Source: Pseudomonas sp. FP2309 (GTDB taxonomy: Bacteria > Pseudomonadota > Gammaproteobacteria > Pseudomonadales > Pseudomonadaceae). From it: DNA of 64,000 nt. Position numbers and translations under genes: made by a program. Each line of letters starts with the position of its first letter. The stretch's first letter is position 1. The stretch is taken from positions 1,364,001 through 1,428,000 of the forward strand of contig NZ_CP117439.1 of the NCBI RefSeq assembly GCF_030687575.1, given 5' to 3'. Below, piece after piece: positions 1 to 9,571 of the stretch. The notes under the pieces are model-generated. The model was given only the letters and a program-made list of their open reading frames with translations. It was not told the origin of the DNA and searched no databases.

Positions 1-791
1 TGGGCTTGCAGCTGCCGGACATCATCAAGGCCGTGGCCAGCCATGAGCCCACGCTGTGGCCGACCCTGATGTATCGCTGCCTGGATGTGGTCGCAATCTT
101 CCTGATACTGGTGGTACTGCGTTTTATCTGGGTGCAGAGCATCTGGCGGCTGTCGGGCCTGTTGCGGCGCCTGCGTGGGAAAAGTGAGCTGACGCTTGTG
201 CCGACTGCCCGTTCCTGCTGGCTGTTGACCGTCGGCGGTGTGCGCGGTGCGGTGACGTTGGCCGGTGTCATGTCGGTGCCATTGCTGTTGGCGCCGGGCC
301 AGGCTTTCCCCGAGCGTGATCTGCTGATCTTTATCGCGGCCGGGGTGATCCTGTTGTCACTGGTGGCGGCCTGCATTGCCTTGCCGTTGCTGTTGCGCGG
401 TATCGAACAGAGCCCCGATGAAAAACGCCACAACGAAGTGCGCGAGGCTTGGAAAAAGACCGCCGTGGCGGCGATCCATGCACTTGAAACTGAAGAACCT
501 GCTGGAAGTGAAGCCCCGGACGCTGCCCAGGCCGCACTGGCCGCCGAGCTCAAGGCGCGCTTGATGTCGGAATATCGCCATCAGTTGGACGTATTCAACG
601 ACTCGGCCGAAGCCCAGGCGCTGGCGCAGCAGATGGACCTGCTTGAGCGTAAATTGCGCCTCAAGGCCCTGCGTGCCCAGCGCCTGGAGTTGTACAGCCT
701 CAGCCGTCATCACCAGATCGGTGATGACGTGTTGCGCGAAGTGTTGGCGGATCTGGATATGAGTGAGGCGAATCTGGGCGTGATGAAATAG
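1..791 (+). CDS. Na+/H+ antiporter, CPA1 (NhaP/YjcE) family, C-terminal part
   Basis: The gene is cut by the left edge of the window; the frame is open from base 3 and the first in-frame Met/Leu codons are not the true start. The visible 260 or so residues hold about three hydrophobic membrane segments, including one with GGVRGAVTLAGVMSVPLLL, a pattern typical of the last transport helices of CPA1 sodium/proton exchangers. A hydrophilic, probably cytoplasmic and helical tail of about 130 residues follows. The family exchanges external protons for internal Na+ or K+ in pH and salt homeostasis. In pseudomonads such a gene lies next to dapC-glnD-map, which fits the neighbours here. It converges on the minus-strand metalloprotease gene with about 23 bases between the stops. 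Ion specificity cannot be judged from this fragment. Confidence 0.8.
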   Translation, partial: GLQLPDIIKAVASHEPTLWPTLMYRCLDVVAIFLILVVLRFIWVQSIWRLSGLLRRLRGKSELTLVPTARSCWLLTVGGVRGAVTLAGVMSVPLLLAPGQAFPERDLLIFIAAGVILLSLVAACIALPLLLRGIEQSPDEKRHNEVREAWKKTAVAAIHALETEEPAGSEAPDAAQAALAAELKARLMSEYRHQLDVFNDSAEAQALAQQMDLLERKLRLKALRAQRLELYSLSRHHQIGDDVLREVLADLDMSEANLGVMK

Positions 792-814
792 CGTCCAGCC
801 GGGGTTGTACTGCG

Positions 815-1513
815 TCAGCGGGTCAGTCTGTACAGTTTGCGTGCGATAGCTTTGTCGCCGTCAGAAAGCCAGTTGTTGGCATCGACACCTTTGCCGTCGT
901 GGGTGATGTAGCCGGGGTACGCGTAATGCATGACGGATTTACTGTCATAGGTTGTGACTCCCAGATGATCACCAACCGGCAGTTCCAGAATCTGGCTATA
1001 GACGAGTTCTTTGGGAAAGTTGTCGCTGGCGTAAGCCTTGTAGACGGCCTCTTTCTTCCAGTTGATGGTGTGCTCGGGATTTTGGTGTTCATGCAGCAGT
1101 CCCAGGGCATGTCCGAACTCGTGCAAAACCGTTGCGCGGAATGTCTTCGAGTCATCGTTGCGGTCCAAATGCATCGTGGGCTCGCTCAGGGGGACGTTGT
1201 CCGCGTCGGTGCCAATCACGGACCAGTCTCCTTTCAGGCCTTCGTCATCTGAAATGCGGATATCACCCTCTCTGCCGCTGACGATGCGAAATTGCAGGGC
1301 CGGAGTGTTGTGGGCCCACTCCCGGATGGCATCCACCACCAGGGCGGAGCTTTTTTGATCTCGCAGGTCCAAGGCAACCGTAATGACGCCGGGCGGCCAG
1401 AGCCTGCGGGTGTCGGCCAGTCCTCTTTTTGCCCGTGAGGCGCCGGCAGGGGCTGGCGGTTCGTTGTCGGCGGGGGACGGGGGGGTGCCCGAGTTTTGGG
1501 ATGTCACACGCAT
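815..1513 (-). CDS. Astacin-like (M12A-type) zinc metalloprotease
   Basis: The 232-residue product carries the full metzincin zinc site HEFGHALGLLHE (H131, E132, H135, H141) and an astacin-type Met-turn SVMHY at residues 193-197, so it should be an active zinc endopeptidase. The N-terminal 45 residues are rich in Pro, Ser and Ala and look disordered. No Sec signal peptide, lipobox or membrane segment is seen, so cytoplasmic action or non-Sec export are both possible. I chose the ATG at 1513 because the protein-like sequence begins there. An ATG at 1564 has a better spaced AGGGA, and an in-frame ATG at 1609 lies inside a hairpin and is unlikely. The gene stands alone between dapC and the antiporter gene. 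The substrate is unknown. Confidence 0.75.
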   Translation of the reverse strand: MRVTSQNSGTPPSPADNEPPAPAGASRAKRGLADTRRLWPPGVITVALDLRDQKSSALVVDAIREWAHNTPALQFRIVSGREGDIRISDDEGLKGDWSVIGTDADNVPLSEPTMHLDRNDDSKTFRATVLHEFGHALGLLHEHQNPEHTINWKKEAVYKAYASDNFPKELVYSQILELPVGDHLGVTTYDSKSVMHYAYPGYITHDGKGVDANNWLSDGDKAIARKLYRLTR

Positions 1514-1592
1514 AGGGTCTACTCTTTGGGAGGAATACGCCGAGTAGTGGCAAGCGCGGGACATTGGGTTCCCTGTGCTATCGCACTGGGCG

Positions 1593-1622
1593 CCCGCACT
1601 GCAATGCACAGTGCGGGTTTTT
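1593..1622 (+). terminator. Terminator-like hairpin between the protease gene and dapC
   Basis: A 9-bp perfect stem CCCGCACTG/CAGTGCGGG closes a 7-base loop and is followed by five T on the plus strand. The T-run faces the wrong way for the two minus-strand genes around it, so it may stop antisense transcripts or simply be a REP-like hairpin. Confidence 0.45.
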
Positions 1623-1628
1623 CAGGGA

Positions 1629-2828
1629 TTACGACTTGCGCTGAATAAATGCACGAATCCGCTCAGCCGCTTCCACGCACTCGGCCAACGGTGCAACCAA
1701 TGCCAGGCGGACTCGGCCGGCGCCAGGGTTGAAGCCCTCCACTTCCCGCGATAGGTACGAGCCGGGCACCACGGTCACGTGTTCTTCCACGAACAGGTCA
1801 CGGCAGAAGGCGGCGTCGTCGCCATTTACATTCGGCCACAGGTAGAAGCCGCCGTCGGGGTGCTGCACATCCAGCACTGGTTTGAGGATTGCCAGCACCG
1901 CGTCGAACTTCTCGCGATACAGGTCGCGGTTCGCCAGTACATGGGCTTCGTCCTGCCAGGCCGCGATGCTGGCGAGCTGGGTTTGCACCGGCATCGCGCA
2001 GCCGTGGTAAGTGCGGTACAGCAGGAAGGCCTTGAGGATATCGGCGTCGCCGGCCACGAAACCGGAGCGCAGGCCGGGCAGGTTGGAACGCTTGGACAGG
2101 CTGTGGAATACCACGCAGCGCTTGAAGTCCTGGCGACCCAGCTCGACGCAGGCGCTCAGCAAGCCGGGTGGCGGGGTTTGTTCATCGAAGTACAGCTCGC
2201 TGTAGCACTCGTCGGCGGCGATCACGAAGTCATATTCATCGGCCAGGGCGATGAGTTTTTTCAGGGTGTCGACCGGGATCAATGCGCCGGTCGGGTTGCC
2301 GGGGGAGCACAGGAACAGGATCTGACAGCGTTTCCAGATGTCCGGGGTGACGGCATCAAAGTCCGGGTTGAAGCCGTTCTCATCCAGGCACGGCAGGTAA
2401 TGCGGTTTGGCCCCTGCCAGGAACGCCGCACCTTCGTAGATCTGGTAGAACGGGTTCGGGCTGACCACCAGAGCGTCGTCGCCACGGTTGACCACGGTCT
2501 GGGTGAAGGCGAACAGCGCTTCACGGGTGCCGTTGACCGGCAGGATATTGCGCGCCGGGTCCAGCCAGCCCTTGGGCACGTTGAAGCGACGTTCGCACCA
2601 GGCTCCAATGGCCTCGCGCAGCGCCGGGATGCCCAGGGTGGTGGGGTACACCGCCATTTGGTCGAGGTTGCTGCTCAGCGCTTCGGCCACGAACGTCGGC
2701 GACGTATGCTTGGGCTCGCCGATGGACAGGGCAATCGCTCGCTTGTCCGGGTTTGGCGTGACGCTGCCGAGCAGGGCGCGCAGTTTCTCGAACGGGTAGG
2801 GCTGCAGCTGGTTCAGGGCGTTGTTCAT
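1629..2828 (-). CDS. dapC: Succinyldiaminopimelate transaminase
   Basis: This is a 399-residue fold-type I PLP aminotransferase. It converts N-succinyl-2-amino-6-oxopimelate plus glutamate to N-succinyl-LL-diaminopimelate and 2-oxoglutarate, in the succinylase branch of lysine and meso-DAP (peptidoglycan) synthesis in the cytosol. Visible marks are CSPGNPTG around residues 174-181, AADECYSELYF around 205-214, and the PLP-binding SLSKRSNLPGLR with Lys246. Length and N-terminus (starting MNNALNQLQPYPF) match pseudomonad DapC. It lies 59 bases downstream of glnD in the same direction, the usual pseudomonad order. A glnD-side hairpin (2865-2882) separates the two, so expression may be partly independent. 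Confidence 0.93.
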   Translation of the reverse strand: MNNALNQLQPYPFEKLRALLGSVTPNPDKRAIALSIGEPKHTSPTFVAEALSSNLDQMAVYPTTLGIPALREAIGAWCERRFNVPKGWLDPARNILPVNGTREALFAFTQTVVNRGDDALVVSPNPFYQIYEGAAFLAGAKPHYLPCLDENGFNPDFDAVTPDIWKRCQILFLCSPGNPTGALIPVDTLKKLIALADEYDFVIAADECYSELYFDEQTPPPGLLSACVELGRQDFKRCVVFHSLSKRSNLPGLRSGFVAGDADILKAFLLYRTYHGCAMPVQTQLASIAAWQDEAHVLANRDLYREKFDAVLAILKPVLDVQHPDGGFYLWPNVNGDDAAFCRDLFVEEHVTVVPGSYLSREVEGFNPGAGRVRLALVAPLAECVEAAERIRAFIQRKS

Positions 2829-2864
2829 CGGTGGATCTCGTGCAAGGCGTTAAAAACTGGAAAG

Positions 2865-2882
2865 GGAGCGGTGGGCCGCTCC
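2865..2882 (-). terminator. GC-rich hairpin after glnD
   Basis: GGAGCGG/CCGCTCC with a 4-base loop lies directly downstream of the glnD stop. On the minus strand it is followed by CTTTCC and then a short T-run further on. It could be a weak terminator or a 3'-end stabilising stem between glnD and dapC. Confidence 0.4.
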
Positions 2883-2887
2883 TGATA

Positions 2888-5590
2888 TCAAATCGTCAGG
2901 CGAGTTAGCTCGACACCGGGTTCCTGGGTCACGCTCAACTGCTGCACGATCGCCGCCTGTAAGCGCAGGCACAGCTCCGGATCGGACAGTGGCTGGTTGT
3001 TGGCGTCGGTGATGAAGAACACGTCTTCCACGCGCTCGCCGAGCGTCGCAATCTTGGCGTTCTGCAGCGACAGGTCGAACTCCAGGAATATCCCCCCTAT
3101 GCGCGCCAGCAGGCCGGGTCGGTCCGGCGCACTCAGCTCCAGGACGGTCACCGGGCGCTGTGCATCGTTGGAGATGGTCACCTGTGGCGCAAAGGCAAAG
3201 TGCTTGAGTTGGCGCGGCACCCGACGCTGGATGATCGTCGGGTAGTCGTCCGGATTGCGCAGCGCTTCGGTGAGGCCTTCGCGAATCTTTTTCACCCGCG
3301 CCGGGTTGTCACCGATGGACTCGCCTTCGGTGTCGAGCACGATGTAGGTGTCGAGGGTGAACTGGCTGCTGGAGGTGATCACCCTCGCGTCATGGATGTT
3401 CAGGTTGAGCTGGTCCATGGCCGCCACGGTCACGGCGAAGAAGTCGTGTTGGTCGGGCGCATAAATGAAGATCTGCGTGCCGCCTTCGAATTCGCGCTGA
3501 GTGGTTTCCTTGATCAGTACCAGCGGGCCGCCATCGACAGGCTGCTGCAGGATTGCGTCAGTGTGCCAGGCGACGTCGCCGGCGGTGTGGCGCAGGAAGT
3601 AATCGTCCCCCAGTTGCGACCACAGCTGTTCGACATCGTCCGGGTCGTTGCCGCCGCGCACCAGAATATCCAGGGCCGCGCTTTGGGTGCGGCGGATCTG
3701 CTCTTCGCGGTCCACTGGGTTCTCCAGGCCGCGGCGCAGGGCGCGCTTGGTTTCGGTGTACAGCTGGCGCAACAGGCTCGCACGCCAGGAATTCCATAGC
3801 GTGGGGTTGGTGGCGTTGATGTCGGAGACGGTCAGCACATACAGGTAGTCGAGGCGGGTTTCATCGCCGACGATCTGCGCAAAATCGTGGATCACCTGCG
3901 GGTCCGACAGGTCCTTGCGCTGGGCGGTGGTCGACATGACCAGATGGTTCTGCACCAGCCAGACGATCAGTCGGCTGTCCCACAGAGGCAACTGATGGCG
4001 CTGGCAGAACGCTTCGGCGTCGACGGCGCCGACTTCCGAGTGGTCGCCATGCCGGCCTTTGCCGATGTCGTGGTACAGGCCGGCCAGGTAGATCAGCTCG
4101 GGCTTGGGTAGCTTGGCCATCAACTTACTGGCCAGTGGGAATTTCTCTGACACCTGGGTGTACTGCAGCTTACGCAGATGTTTGATCAGGTTCAGCGTGT
4201 GCGCGTCCACCGTATAGATGTGGAACAGGTCGTGCTGCATCTGCCCGACGATGAAACCGAATTCCGGCAGGTAGCGTCCGAGGATCCCGTAACGGTTCAT
4301 GCGGCGCAGGTTGCGGTGTATGCCGATCTTGCACTTGAACAGTTCGATGAACAGGCTGGTGTTGCGAATATCGTTGCGAAACTCATCGTCGATCAGGTGG
4401 CGGTGTTCCCGCAGCAGACGGATGGTGTCGGCACGTACGCCTTTGATTTCCGGCTGCTGGGCCATCAATACGAAGATTTCCAGCATGGCGAACGGCGTGC
4501 GGCGGAATACGTTGTCGTTGCGCGCCTCGATGTAACCATCGTGCAGTTGGAAGCGTGCATTGATCGGCTGTGGCGGCGCTTCGTCGTCGGGGGCCAGGAT
4601 CACTTCTTCAAAGTGCTGGATGATCAGGTCGCTGAGCTGGGCAATGCTCATGACCACCCGGTAATACTGCTGCATGAAACTTTCTATGCTGGTCTTGGCG
4701 TCTTCGCCCTCGAAGCCCAGCAGGGTGGCTATGGAGCGCTGGTGGTCAAACAGCAGGCGGTCTTCAGAGCGCCCGGCGAGCATGTGCAAGGCGTAGCGCA
4801 CCTTCCACAGGAACTCCTGGGACGAGGCCAGCAGGGCGTTTTCGCTCTCCACCAGAAAGCCTTCGCCGGCCAGGGCGCGCAGGTTCAGGGTGCCGTATTG
4901 GCGACGGGCTACCCACAAAATCGTCTGGATGTCGCGTAGCCCGCCCGGCGAGCCTTTGACGTTGGGCTCCAGGTTGTATTCGGTGTCGTTGTACTTGTGA
5001 TGACGCGCCTTCTGCTCGGCGCGCTTGGCCAGGAAGAAGTCTTTGCTCGGCCACATGTGTGCGGTACTGGTGACCTCGAGCATGCGCTGGCGTAAACGCT
5101 CGGGCCCGGCAATGGTGCGGCTTTCCATCAGGTTGGTGATCACGGTGAGGTCGGCGCGGGCCTCTTCGGCGCATTCGTCAACCGAGCGCACGCTCTGGCC
5201 GACTTCCAGGCCGATGTCCCACAACAGCGTGAGAAAACGCTCGATGGAATCGCGAAAAATCTCATGATCGGCGCTGTCCAGCAGGATCAGCAGGTCGATG
5301 TCGGAGTAGGGGTGCAGTTCGCCACGGCCGTAGCCACCGACAGCCACCAGGGCGATATCGGCGTCTTCGCTCCAATTGAACTGTTCCCAGGCCTTTTGCA
5401 GGATATTGTCGACAAACCAGGCGCGGTCCTCGATCAGTCGGCGGATGTCCCGGCCGCGACGAAAGCGCTCGTCGAGCACCTCGCGGGCCTGGCGGATTGC
5501 CTTCTTGAACGCGGCGATGGGGCTTGCCTTCAGAGCCAGTTCCGCCTGGAACTGGCCACGGTCGAAGAGTTCGGGATCCACCTGGGGCAT
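2888..5590 (-). CDS. glnD: Bifunctional [protein-PII] uridylyltransferase/uridylyl-removing enzyme
   Basis: The 900-residue sensor of glutamine status uridylylates PII when glutamine is low and removes UMP when it is high, which sets NtrBC activity and glutamine synthetase adenylylation. The N-terminal nucleotidyltransferase motif [16 protein letters not shown] is at residues 85-100, with metal-binding D97 and D99. A central HD phosphohydrolase motif LYHDIGKG...DHS supplies the removing activity. The C-terminal 200 residues hold two ACT-type glutamine-binding repeats, the second with [17 protein letters not shown]. The start at 5590 (MPQVDPELF) has AAGGA ten bases upstream; a longer frame to 5743 has no family-like sequence. 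It lies 65 bases downstream of map, same strand. Confidence 0.96.
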   Translation of the reverse strand: MPQVDPELFDRGQFQAELALKASPIAAFKKAIRQAREVLDERFRRGRDIRRLIEDRAWFVDNILQKAWEQFNWSEDADIALVAVGGYGRGELHPYSDIDLLILLDSADHEIFRDSIERFLTLLWDIGLEVGQSVRSVDECAEEARADLTVITNLMESRTIAGPERLRQRMLEVTSTAHMWPSKDFFLAKRAEQKARHHKYNDTEYNLEPNVKGSPGGLRDIQTILWVARRQYGTLNLRALAGEGFLVESENALLASSQEFLWKVRYALHMLAGRSEDRLLFDHQRSIATLLGFEGEDAKTSIESFMQQYYRVVMSIAQLSDLIIQHFEEVILAPDDEAPPQPINARFQLHDGYIEARNDNVFRRTPFAMLEIFVLMAQQPEIKGVRADTIRLLREHRHLIDDEFRNDIRNTSLFIELFKCKIGIHRNLRRMNRYGILGRYLPEFGFIVGQMQHDLFHIYTVDAHTLNLIKHLRKLQYTQVSEKFPLASKLMAKLPKPELIYLAGLYHDIGKGRHGDHSEVGAVDAEAFCQRHQLPLWDSRLIVWLVQNHLVMSTTAQRKDLSDPQVIHDFAQIVGDETRLDYLYVLTVSDINATNPTLWNSWRASLLRQLYTETKRALRRGLENPVDREEQIRRTQSAALDILVRGGNDPDDVEQLWSQLGDDYFLRHTAGDVAWHTDAILQQPVDGGPLVLIKETTQREFEGGTQIFIYAPDQHDFFAVTVAAMDQLNLNIHDARVITSSSQFTLDTYIVLDTEGESIGDNPARVKKIREGLTEALRNPDDYPTIIQRRVPRQLKHFAFAPQVTISNDAQRPVTVLELSAPDRPGLLARIGGIFLEFDLSLQNAKIATLGERVEDVFFITDANNQPLSDPELCLRLQAAIVQQLSVTQEPGVELTRLTI

Positions 5591-5655
5591 CGATCGGCTT
5601 TCCTTTCTATCTGTCAGTCGGTCACAACACGCTATGGGAAAACCTGAACAACCTG

Positions 5656-6438
5656 TCAGGCCGAGACGCGAGGGATCGTGTCGTCGGCGCGCAGGGTGAA
5701 GATCTCGTAACCGGTTTCGGTGACCAACAGGGTGTGTTCCCACTGGGCCGAGAGCTTGCGGTCCTTGGTGATGGCGGTCCAGCCGTCGCCGAGTACCTTG
5801 GTGTCGGCCTTGCCCTGGTTGATCATCGGCTCGATGGTGAAGGTCATGCCGGCCTTGAGTTCCATGCCGGTGCCCGCGCGGCCGTAGTGCAGAATCTGCG
5901 GCTCTTCGTGGAAAACGGTGCCGATGCCGTGGCCGCAGAATTCGCGCACGACCGAGAAACCGTTCTTCTCGGCGTGCTTCTGGATCACTTCACCGATGTC
6001 GCCCAGGCGGCAGCCGGGTTTGACGATTTCGATGGCCTTGTACATGCATTCCTGGGTGACCTGGGACAGGCGCTCGGCCCAGACCGGCACGGTGCCGACG
6101 TGGAACATGCGGCTGGTGTCGCCGAAATAGCGGTCCTTGATCACGGTGACGTCGATGTTCAGGGTGTCGCCGTCCTTCAACGGCTTGTCGCCCGGAATCC
6201 CGTGGCACACCACGTGGTTGACCGAGGTGCAGATCGACTTGGGGAACCCTTTGTAGTTCAGTGGCGCAGGAATGGCGCCCTGCACGTTGACTATATAGTC
6301 ATGGCAGATCTGGTTCAGGGTTTCGGTGGTGACGCCGGGCTTGACGTGTTCGGCAATCATTTCCAGCACGTCGGCAGCCAGTTTGCCGGCGATGCGCATG
6401 CCGGCAATGTCTTCGGCGGTTTTCAAACTAACGGTCAT
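5656..6438 (-). CDS. map: Methionine aminopeptidase, type I
   Basis: The 260-residue cytosolic metalloenzyme removes the initiator Met from nascent proteins when the second residue is small. All five dinuclear metal ligands are visible: D96 and D107 ([17 protein letters not shown]), H170 ([13 protein letters not shown]), E203 (FTIEP) and E234 (QWEH). No N-terminal zinc-finger extension is present, so it is the short type Ia form. It is divergent from rpsB across a 387-base region, an arrangement kept in many gammaproteobacteria, and is followed by glnD. Confidence 0.97.
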   Translation of the reverse strand: MTVSLKTAEDIAGMRIAGKLAADVLEMIAEHVKPGVTTETLNQICHDYIVNVQGAIPAPLNYKGFPKSICTSVNHVVCHGIPGDKPLKDGDTLNIDVTVIKDRYFGDTSRMFHVGTVPVWAERLSQVTQECMYKAIEIVKPGCRLGDIGEVIQKHAEKNGFSVVREFCGHGIGTVFHEEPQILHYGRAGTGMELKAGMTFTIEPMINQGKADTKVLGDGWTAITKDRKLSAQWEHTLLVTETGYEIFTLRADDTIPRVSA

Positions 6439-6655
6439 ACAGGCTCTCTCTAGCGCGACGCGCTGAAATCAATACGGTTTACGGGCGTGCGACAAAAGGT
6501 TGCATGATTCGCACAAGCCCCAAAAAACGCGATTCTAACAGACGCGGGCTGCAAACCATGAGCCCCTGACGATCGCTTCTCTCTATAGAGTGGGGTTAAA
6601 TTCGCTCTATTCAAAGGGTTACGGATCACGTGCGCACTGCAAATGTGATTGCGGG
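6439..6655. other. map/rpsB divergent intergenic region, map-proximal part
   Basis: This non-coding stretch upstream of map and of the rpsB promoter holds no credible small ORF. It contains the perfect 10-bp palindrome CTCTATAGAG at 6581-6590, flanked by an imperfect AGCCCC/GGGGTT pairing (about 6560-6596). Its role is unknown; it could be an operator or part of an antisense transcript end. Confidence 0.5.
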
Positions 6656-6686
6656 TTTCGTTTTCGCCCTTCGTGTGGTATAAAAT
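6656..6686 (+). promoter_or_regulatory. Candidate rpsB-tsf promoter
   Basis: A strong -10-like TATAAAAT (6679-6686) lies 17 bases after a weak -35-like TTTCGT (6656-6661). It is followed by a GC-rich discriminator (GCGCCGC), as is common for ribosomal-protein promoters under stringent control. The predicted start is near 6692, giving a leader of about 135 bases. Confidence 0.6.
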
Positions 6687-6691
6687 GCGCC

Positions 6692-6825
6692 GCTTTCCGG
6701 GGATGCCCCGAAGAGCTTAAATCCACACACGTGTCGACACGATGACCTGGGTGCCGGAGGCCTTGATGCCGCTGGTTGGTCATTGGGATACGTGGAGGCC
6801 AAACCCGACTTATTAAGGAACTATC
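6692..6825 (+). ncRNA. rpsB mRNA leader (t44/tff-type position)
   Basis: The leader begins with a stem-loop at 6692-6716: GCTTT(C)CGGGG pairs with CCCCG(A)AGAGC around an ATG loop, with one mismatch. In E. coli the rpsB leader is conserved among gammaproteobacteria, lets S2 repress rpsB-tsf, and gives rise to the t44 (tff) RNA. Position and length here fit a counterpart; S2 binding itself is inferred. Confidence 0.5.
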
Positions 6826-7563
6826 ATGTCCCAAGTCAACATGCGCGATATGCTGAAGGCCGGTGTGCACTTCGGTCACCAGACCCGTTACTGGAACCCG
6901 AAAATGGGTAAATACATTTTCGGCGCGCGTAACAAGATCCACATCATCAACCTTGAAAAAACCCTGCCAATGTTCAACGAAGCGCTGACTTTCGTAGAGC
7001 GTCTGGCCCAGGGCAAAAACAAGATTCTGTTCGTCGGCACCAAGCGTTCCGCTGGCAAGATCGTTGCTGAAGAAGCAGCACGTTGCGGTTCGCCGTACGT
7101 CGATCACCGCTGGTTGGGCGGCATGCTGACCAACTTCAAAACCATCCGTGCTTCCATCAAGCGTCTGCGTGACCTTGAAGTGCAGGCCGAAGACGGTACT
7201 TTCGCCAAGCTGACCAAGAAAGAAGCGCTGATGCGCTCCCGTGACCTGGAAAAGCTCGATCGTTCCCTGGGTGGTATCAAGGACATGGGCGGTCTGCCTG
7301 ACGCACTGTTCGTTATCGACGTTGATCACGAGCGCATCGCGATCACCGAAGCCAACAAGCTGGGCATCCCTGTTATCGGCGTAGTCGATACCAACAGCAG
7401 CCCGGAAGGCGTTGACTACATCATCCCAGGCAACGATGACGCAATCCGCGCTATCCAGCTGTACATGGGTTCGATGGCTGACGCTGTAATCCGTGGTCGT
7501 AACCACGTTGCTGGTGGTACCGAGCAGTTCGTTGAAGAAGCTCCGGTAGCCGCAGCTGAGTAA
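6826..7563 (+). CDS. rpsB: 30S ribosomal protein S2
   Basis: The 245-residue small-subunit protein begins with the canonical [20 protein letters not shown] and contains the S2 signature [12 protein letters not shown] around residues 90-101. It binds the 30S head/body junction near S1 and is needed to recruit S1. It is first in the rpsB-tsf pair. Its codon use is strongly biased, as expected for a highly expressed gene. An intrinsic terminator follows, probably allowing partial readthrough to tsf. Confidence 0.99.
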   Translation: MSQVNMRDMLKAGVHFGHQTRYWNPKMGKYIFGARNKIHIINLEKTLPMFNEALTFVERLAQGKNKILFVGTKRSAGKIVAEEAARCGSPYVDHRWLGGMLTNFKTIRASIKRLRDLEVQAEDGTFAKLTKKEALMRSRDLEKLDRSLGGIKDMGGLPDALFVIDVDHERIAITEANKLGIPVIGVVDTNSSPEGVDYIIPGNDDAIRAIQLYMGSMADAVIRGRNHVAGGTEQFVEEAPVAAAE

Positions 7564-7591
7564 TTGACGCCCTGGCGTTGACTCAGTAAGC

Positions 7592-7616
7592 AAAAAGGGG
7601 GCTTGGCCCCCTTTTT
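7592..7616 (+). terminator. rpsB terminator/attenuator
   Basis: An 11-bp perfect stem AAAAAGGGGGC/GCCCCCTTTTT with a TTG loop ends in five T. It sits between rpsB and tsf and could set the S2:EF-Ts ratio by partial termination. The A-run arm makes it potentially bidirectional. Confidence 0.85.
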
Positions 7617-7755
7617 GCCACCTCGAAAACCGTTTGTCGGCAGCGCAGCTACATCATTTGTAACGTGCAGCGGCCTACAACACAGATTCGGGAAGAATTG
7701 ATCCCCCGTTCGATCGGGTGGAATGGTTGAAAACCTATCCAAGAGGAATTTGAAA

Positions 7756-8619
7756 ATGGCAGCAATTACTGCAGCGTTGGTTAAAGAACTGCGTGAGCGT
7801 ACTGGCGAAGGCATGATGGATTGCAAGAAAGCCCTGGAAAAGGCTGACGGCGACATCGAAAAAGCCATTGATGACATGCGTGCTTCCGGCGCCATCAAGG
7901 CTGCCAAGAAAGCAGGCAACGTAGCTGCTGAAGGCGCGATCGCTCTGAAAGAAGACGGCAAATCCGCTGTTCTGCTGGAAGTGAACTCGCAGACCGACTT
8001 CCTGGCTCTGCAGGACGACTTCAAGGCTTTCGTTGCTGAAAGCGTCGAAAAAGCCTTCGCTGACAAGCTGACCGCTGTTGAGCCGTTGATCGAAGCTCAA
8101 GAAGCTGCGCGCCTGGTACTGGTCGGCAAGGTTGGCGAAAACGTCAACATCCGTCGCCTGAGCCGCGTGGAAGGTGATGTTGTTGGTGGTTACCTGCACG
8201 GCAACAAAATCGGTGTCGCGGTTGTTCTGAAAGGCGGCGACGTTGAGCTGGCCAAAGACATCGCTATGCACGTAGCGGCGAGCAACCCTGAATTCCTGCT
8301 GCCATCGGAAGTGTCCGCTGAAGCAATCGAGCGCGAAAAAGCCGTGTTCCTGAGCCTCAATGCTGACAAGATCGCTGGCAAGCCAGAAAACATTGTTGAA
8401 AACATGATCAAAGGCCGCATCAGCAAGTTCCTGGCTGAAGCGAGTCTGGTTGAGCAGGCGTTCGTCAAGAACCCTGAAATCAAGGTTGGCGAACTGGCCA
8501 AGAAAGCCGGTGCTGAAATCGTTTCCTTCACTTACTACAAAGTAGGTGATGGCATCGAGAAGCCGGTCGACAACTTCGCTGAAGAAGTTGCCGCCCAGCT
8601 GGCTGCCGCCAAGCAATAA
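7756..8619 (+). CDS. tsf: Elongation factor Ts
   Basis: The 287-residue guanine-nucleotide exchange factor releases GDP from EF-Tu. The N-terminal UBA-like module with RTGEGMMDCKKAL (residues 12-24) and the core SQTDFLA motif that contacts EF-Tu are present. The ATG at 7756 has AGAGGA 14 to 9 bases upstream; the in-frame ATG at 7723 would add 11 unlike residues. Codon bias is strong, like rpsB. It is followed by its own terminator, which ends the translation-factor unit before pyrH. Confidence 0.98.
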   Translation: MAAITAALVKELRERTGEGMMDCKKALEKADGDIEKAIDDMRASGAIKAAKKAGNVAAEGAIALKEDGKSAVLLEVNSQTDFLALQDDFKAFVAESVEKAFADKLTAVEPLIEAQEAARLVLVGKVGENVNIRRLSRVEGDVVGGYLHGNKIGVAVVLKGGDVELAKDIAMHVAASNPEFLLPSEVSAEAIEREKAVFLSLNADKIAGKPENIVENMIKGRISKFLAEASLVEQAFVKNPEIKVGELAKKAGAEIVSFTYYKVGDGIEKPVDNFAEEVAAQLAAAKQ

Positions 8620-8640
8620 GACAGTTTTTAACTGTCGCCG

Positions 8641-8675
8641 AAAGAGGCTGCCCGCTCACGCGCGCAGCCTCTTTT
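8641..8675 (+). terminator. tsf terminator
   Basis: The 11-bp stem AAAGAGGCTGC/GCAGCCTCTTT encloses a 12-base loop and ends TTTT. It lies 21 bases after the tsf stop. Confidence 0.85.
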
Positions 8676-8827
8676 CAAATGGGCAGGCCGATTTTATTTG
8701 GCTTCCCTTCGGAACTGGCTTACAAAGCCGTGTTCCGATGGCGCTGTGAAAGCGTCCAGCTGGAGTGAACGCAAGCCGTAAACGGCTCGCCAAGAATTTT
8801 TAAAATACGCCGCAGGAGAGATTCGCA

Positions 8828-9571
8828 ATGGCTCAGCAGGGCAGTGGTTATCAGGCTCGCTATAAACGCATTCTACTCAAGCTCAGCGGCGAGGCCCTGA
8901 TGGGCTCGGAAGAGTTCGGGATCGATCCCAAAGTGCTCGACCGCATGGCGCTGGAAGTCGGCCAACTGGTCGGAATCGGCGTGCAAGTCGGCCTGGTGAT
9001 CGGTGGCGGCAACCTGTTCCGCGGCGCTGCACTGAGTGCGGCGGGCATGGATCGGGTCACCGGCGACCACATGGGCATGCTGGCCACTGTGATGAACGCT
9101 TTGGCCATGCGTGACGCCCTGGAGCGTGCCAATATCTCGGCTATCGTGATGTCGGCTATTTCCATGGTAGGCGTGACCGATCACTATGATCGCCGCAAAG
9201 CCATGCGTCACCTGAACGCCAAAGAAGTGGTGATCTTCGCTGCCGGTACCGGCAACCCGTTCTTCACGACCGATTCTGCGGCGTGTCTGCGCGCTATCGA
9301 GATCGACGCCGACGTGGTGCTCAAGGCCACCAAGGTGGATGGCGTGTACACCGCAGACCCATTCAAAGACCCGCATGCCGAGAAGTTCGATCATCTGACC
9401 TACGATGAAGTACTGGATCGCAAGCTGGGCGTGATGGACCTGACGGCTATTTGCCTGTGCCGCGACCATAAGATGCCGCTGCGCGTATTTAACATGAACA
9501 AGCCCGGCGCCCTGCTGAATATCGTACACGGCGGCGCAGAAGGGACTCTGATCGAGGAAGGCCAACAATGA
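8828..9571 (+). CDS. pyrH: UMP kinase
   Basis: The 247-residue amino-acid-kinase-fold enzyme phosphorylates UMP to UDP with ATP. It has the N-terminal [14 protein letters not shown], the glycine-rich [10 protein letters not shown], and the acceptor-site [13 protein letters not shown]. The family is hexameric, activated by GTP and inhibited by UTP. RBS AGGAG lies about 12 bases before the ATG. Its stop overlaps the frr start by 4 bases (ATGA), showing translational coupling in the conserved pyrH-frr pair. Confidence 0.98.
   Translation: MAQQGSGYQARYKRILLKLSGEALMGSEEFGIDPKVLDRMALEVGQLVGIGVQVGLVIGGGNLFRGAALSAAGMDRVTGDHMGMLATVMNALAMRDALERANISAIVMSAISMVGVTDHYDRRKAMRHLNAKEVVIFAAGTGNPFFTTDSAACLRAIEIDADVVLKATKVDGVYTADPFKDPHAEKFDHLTYDEVLDRKLGVMDLTAICLCRDHKMPLRVFNMNKPGALLNIVHGGAEGTLIEEGQQ

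Noticed and set aside
1514..1609. N-terminal extension of the metalloprotease to the ATG at 1609
   Set aside because: That ATG lies inside the terminator-like hairpin 1593-1622 and the added residues look like translated non-coding DNA. The ATG at 1564 remains possible.
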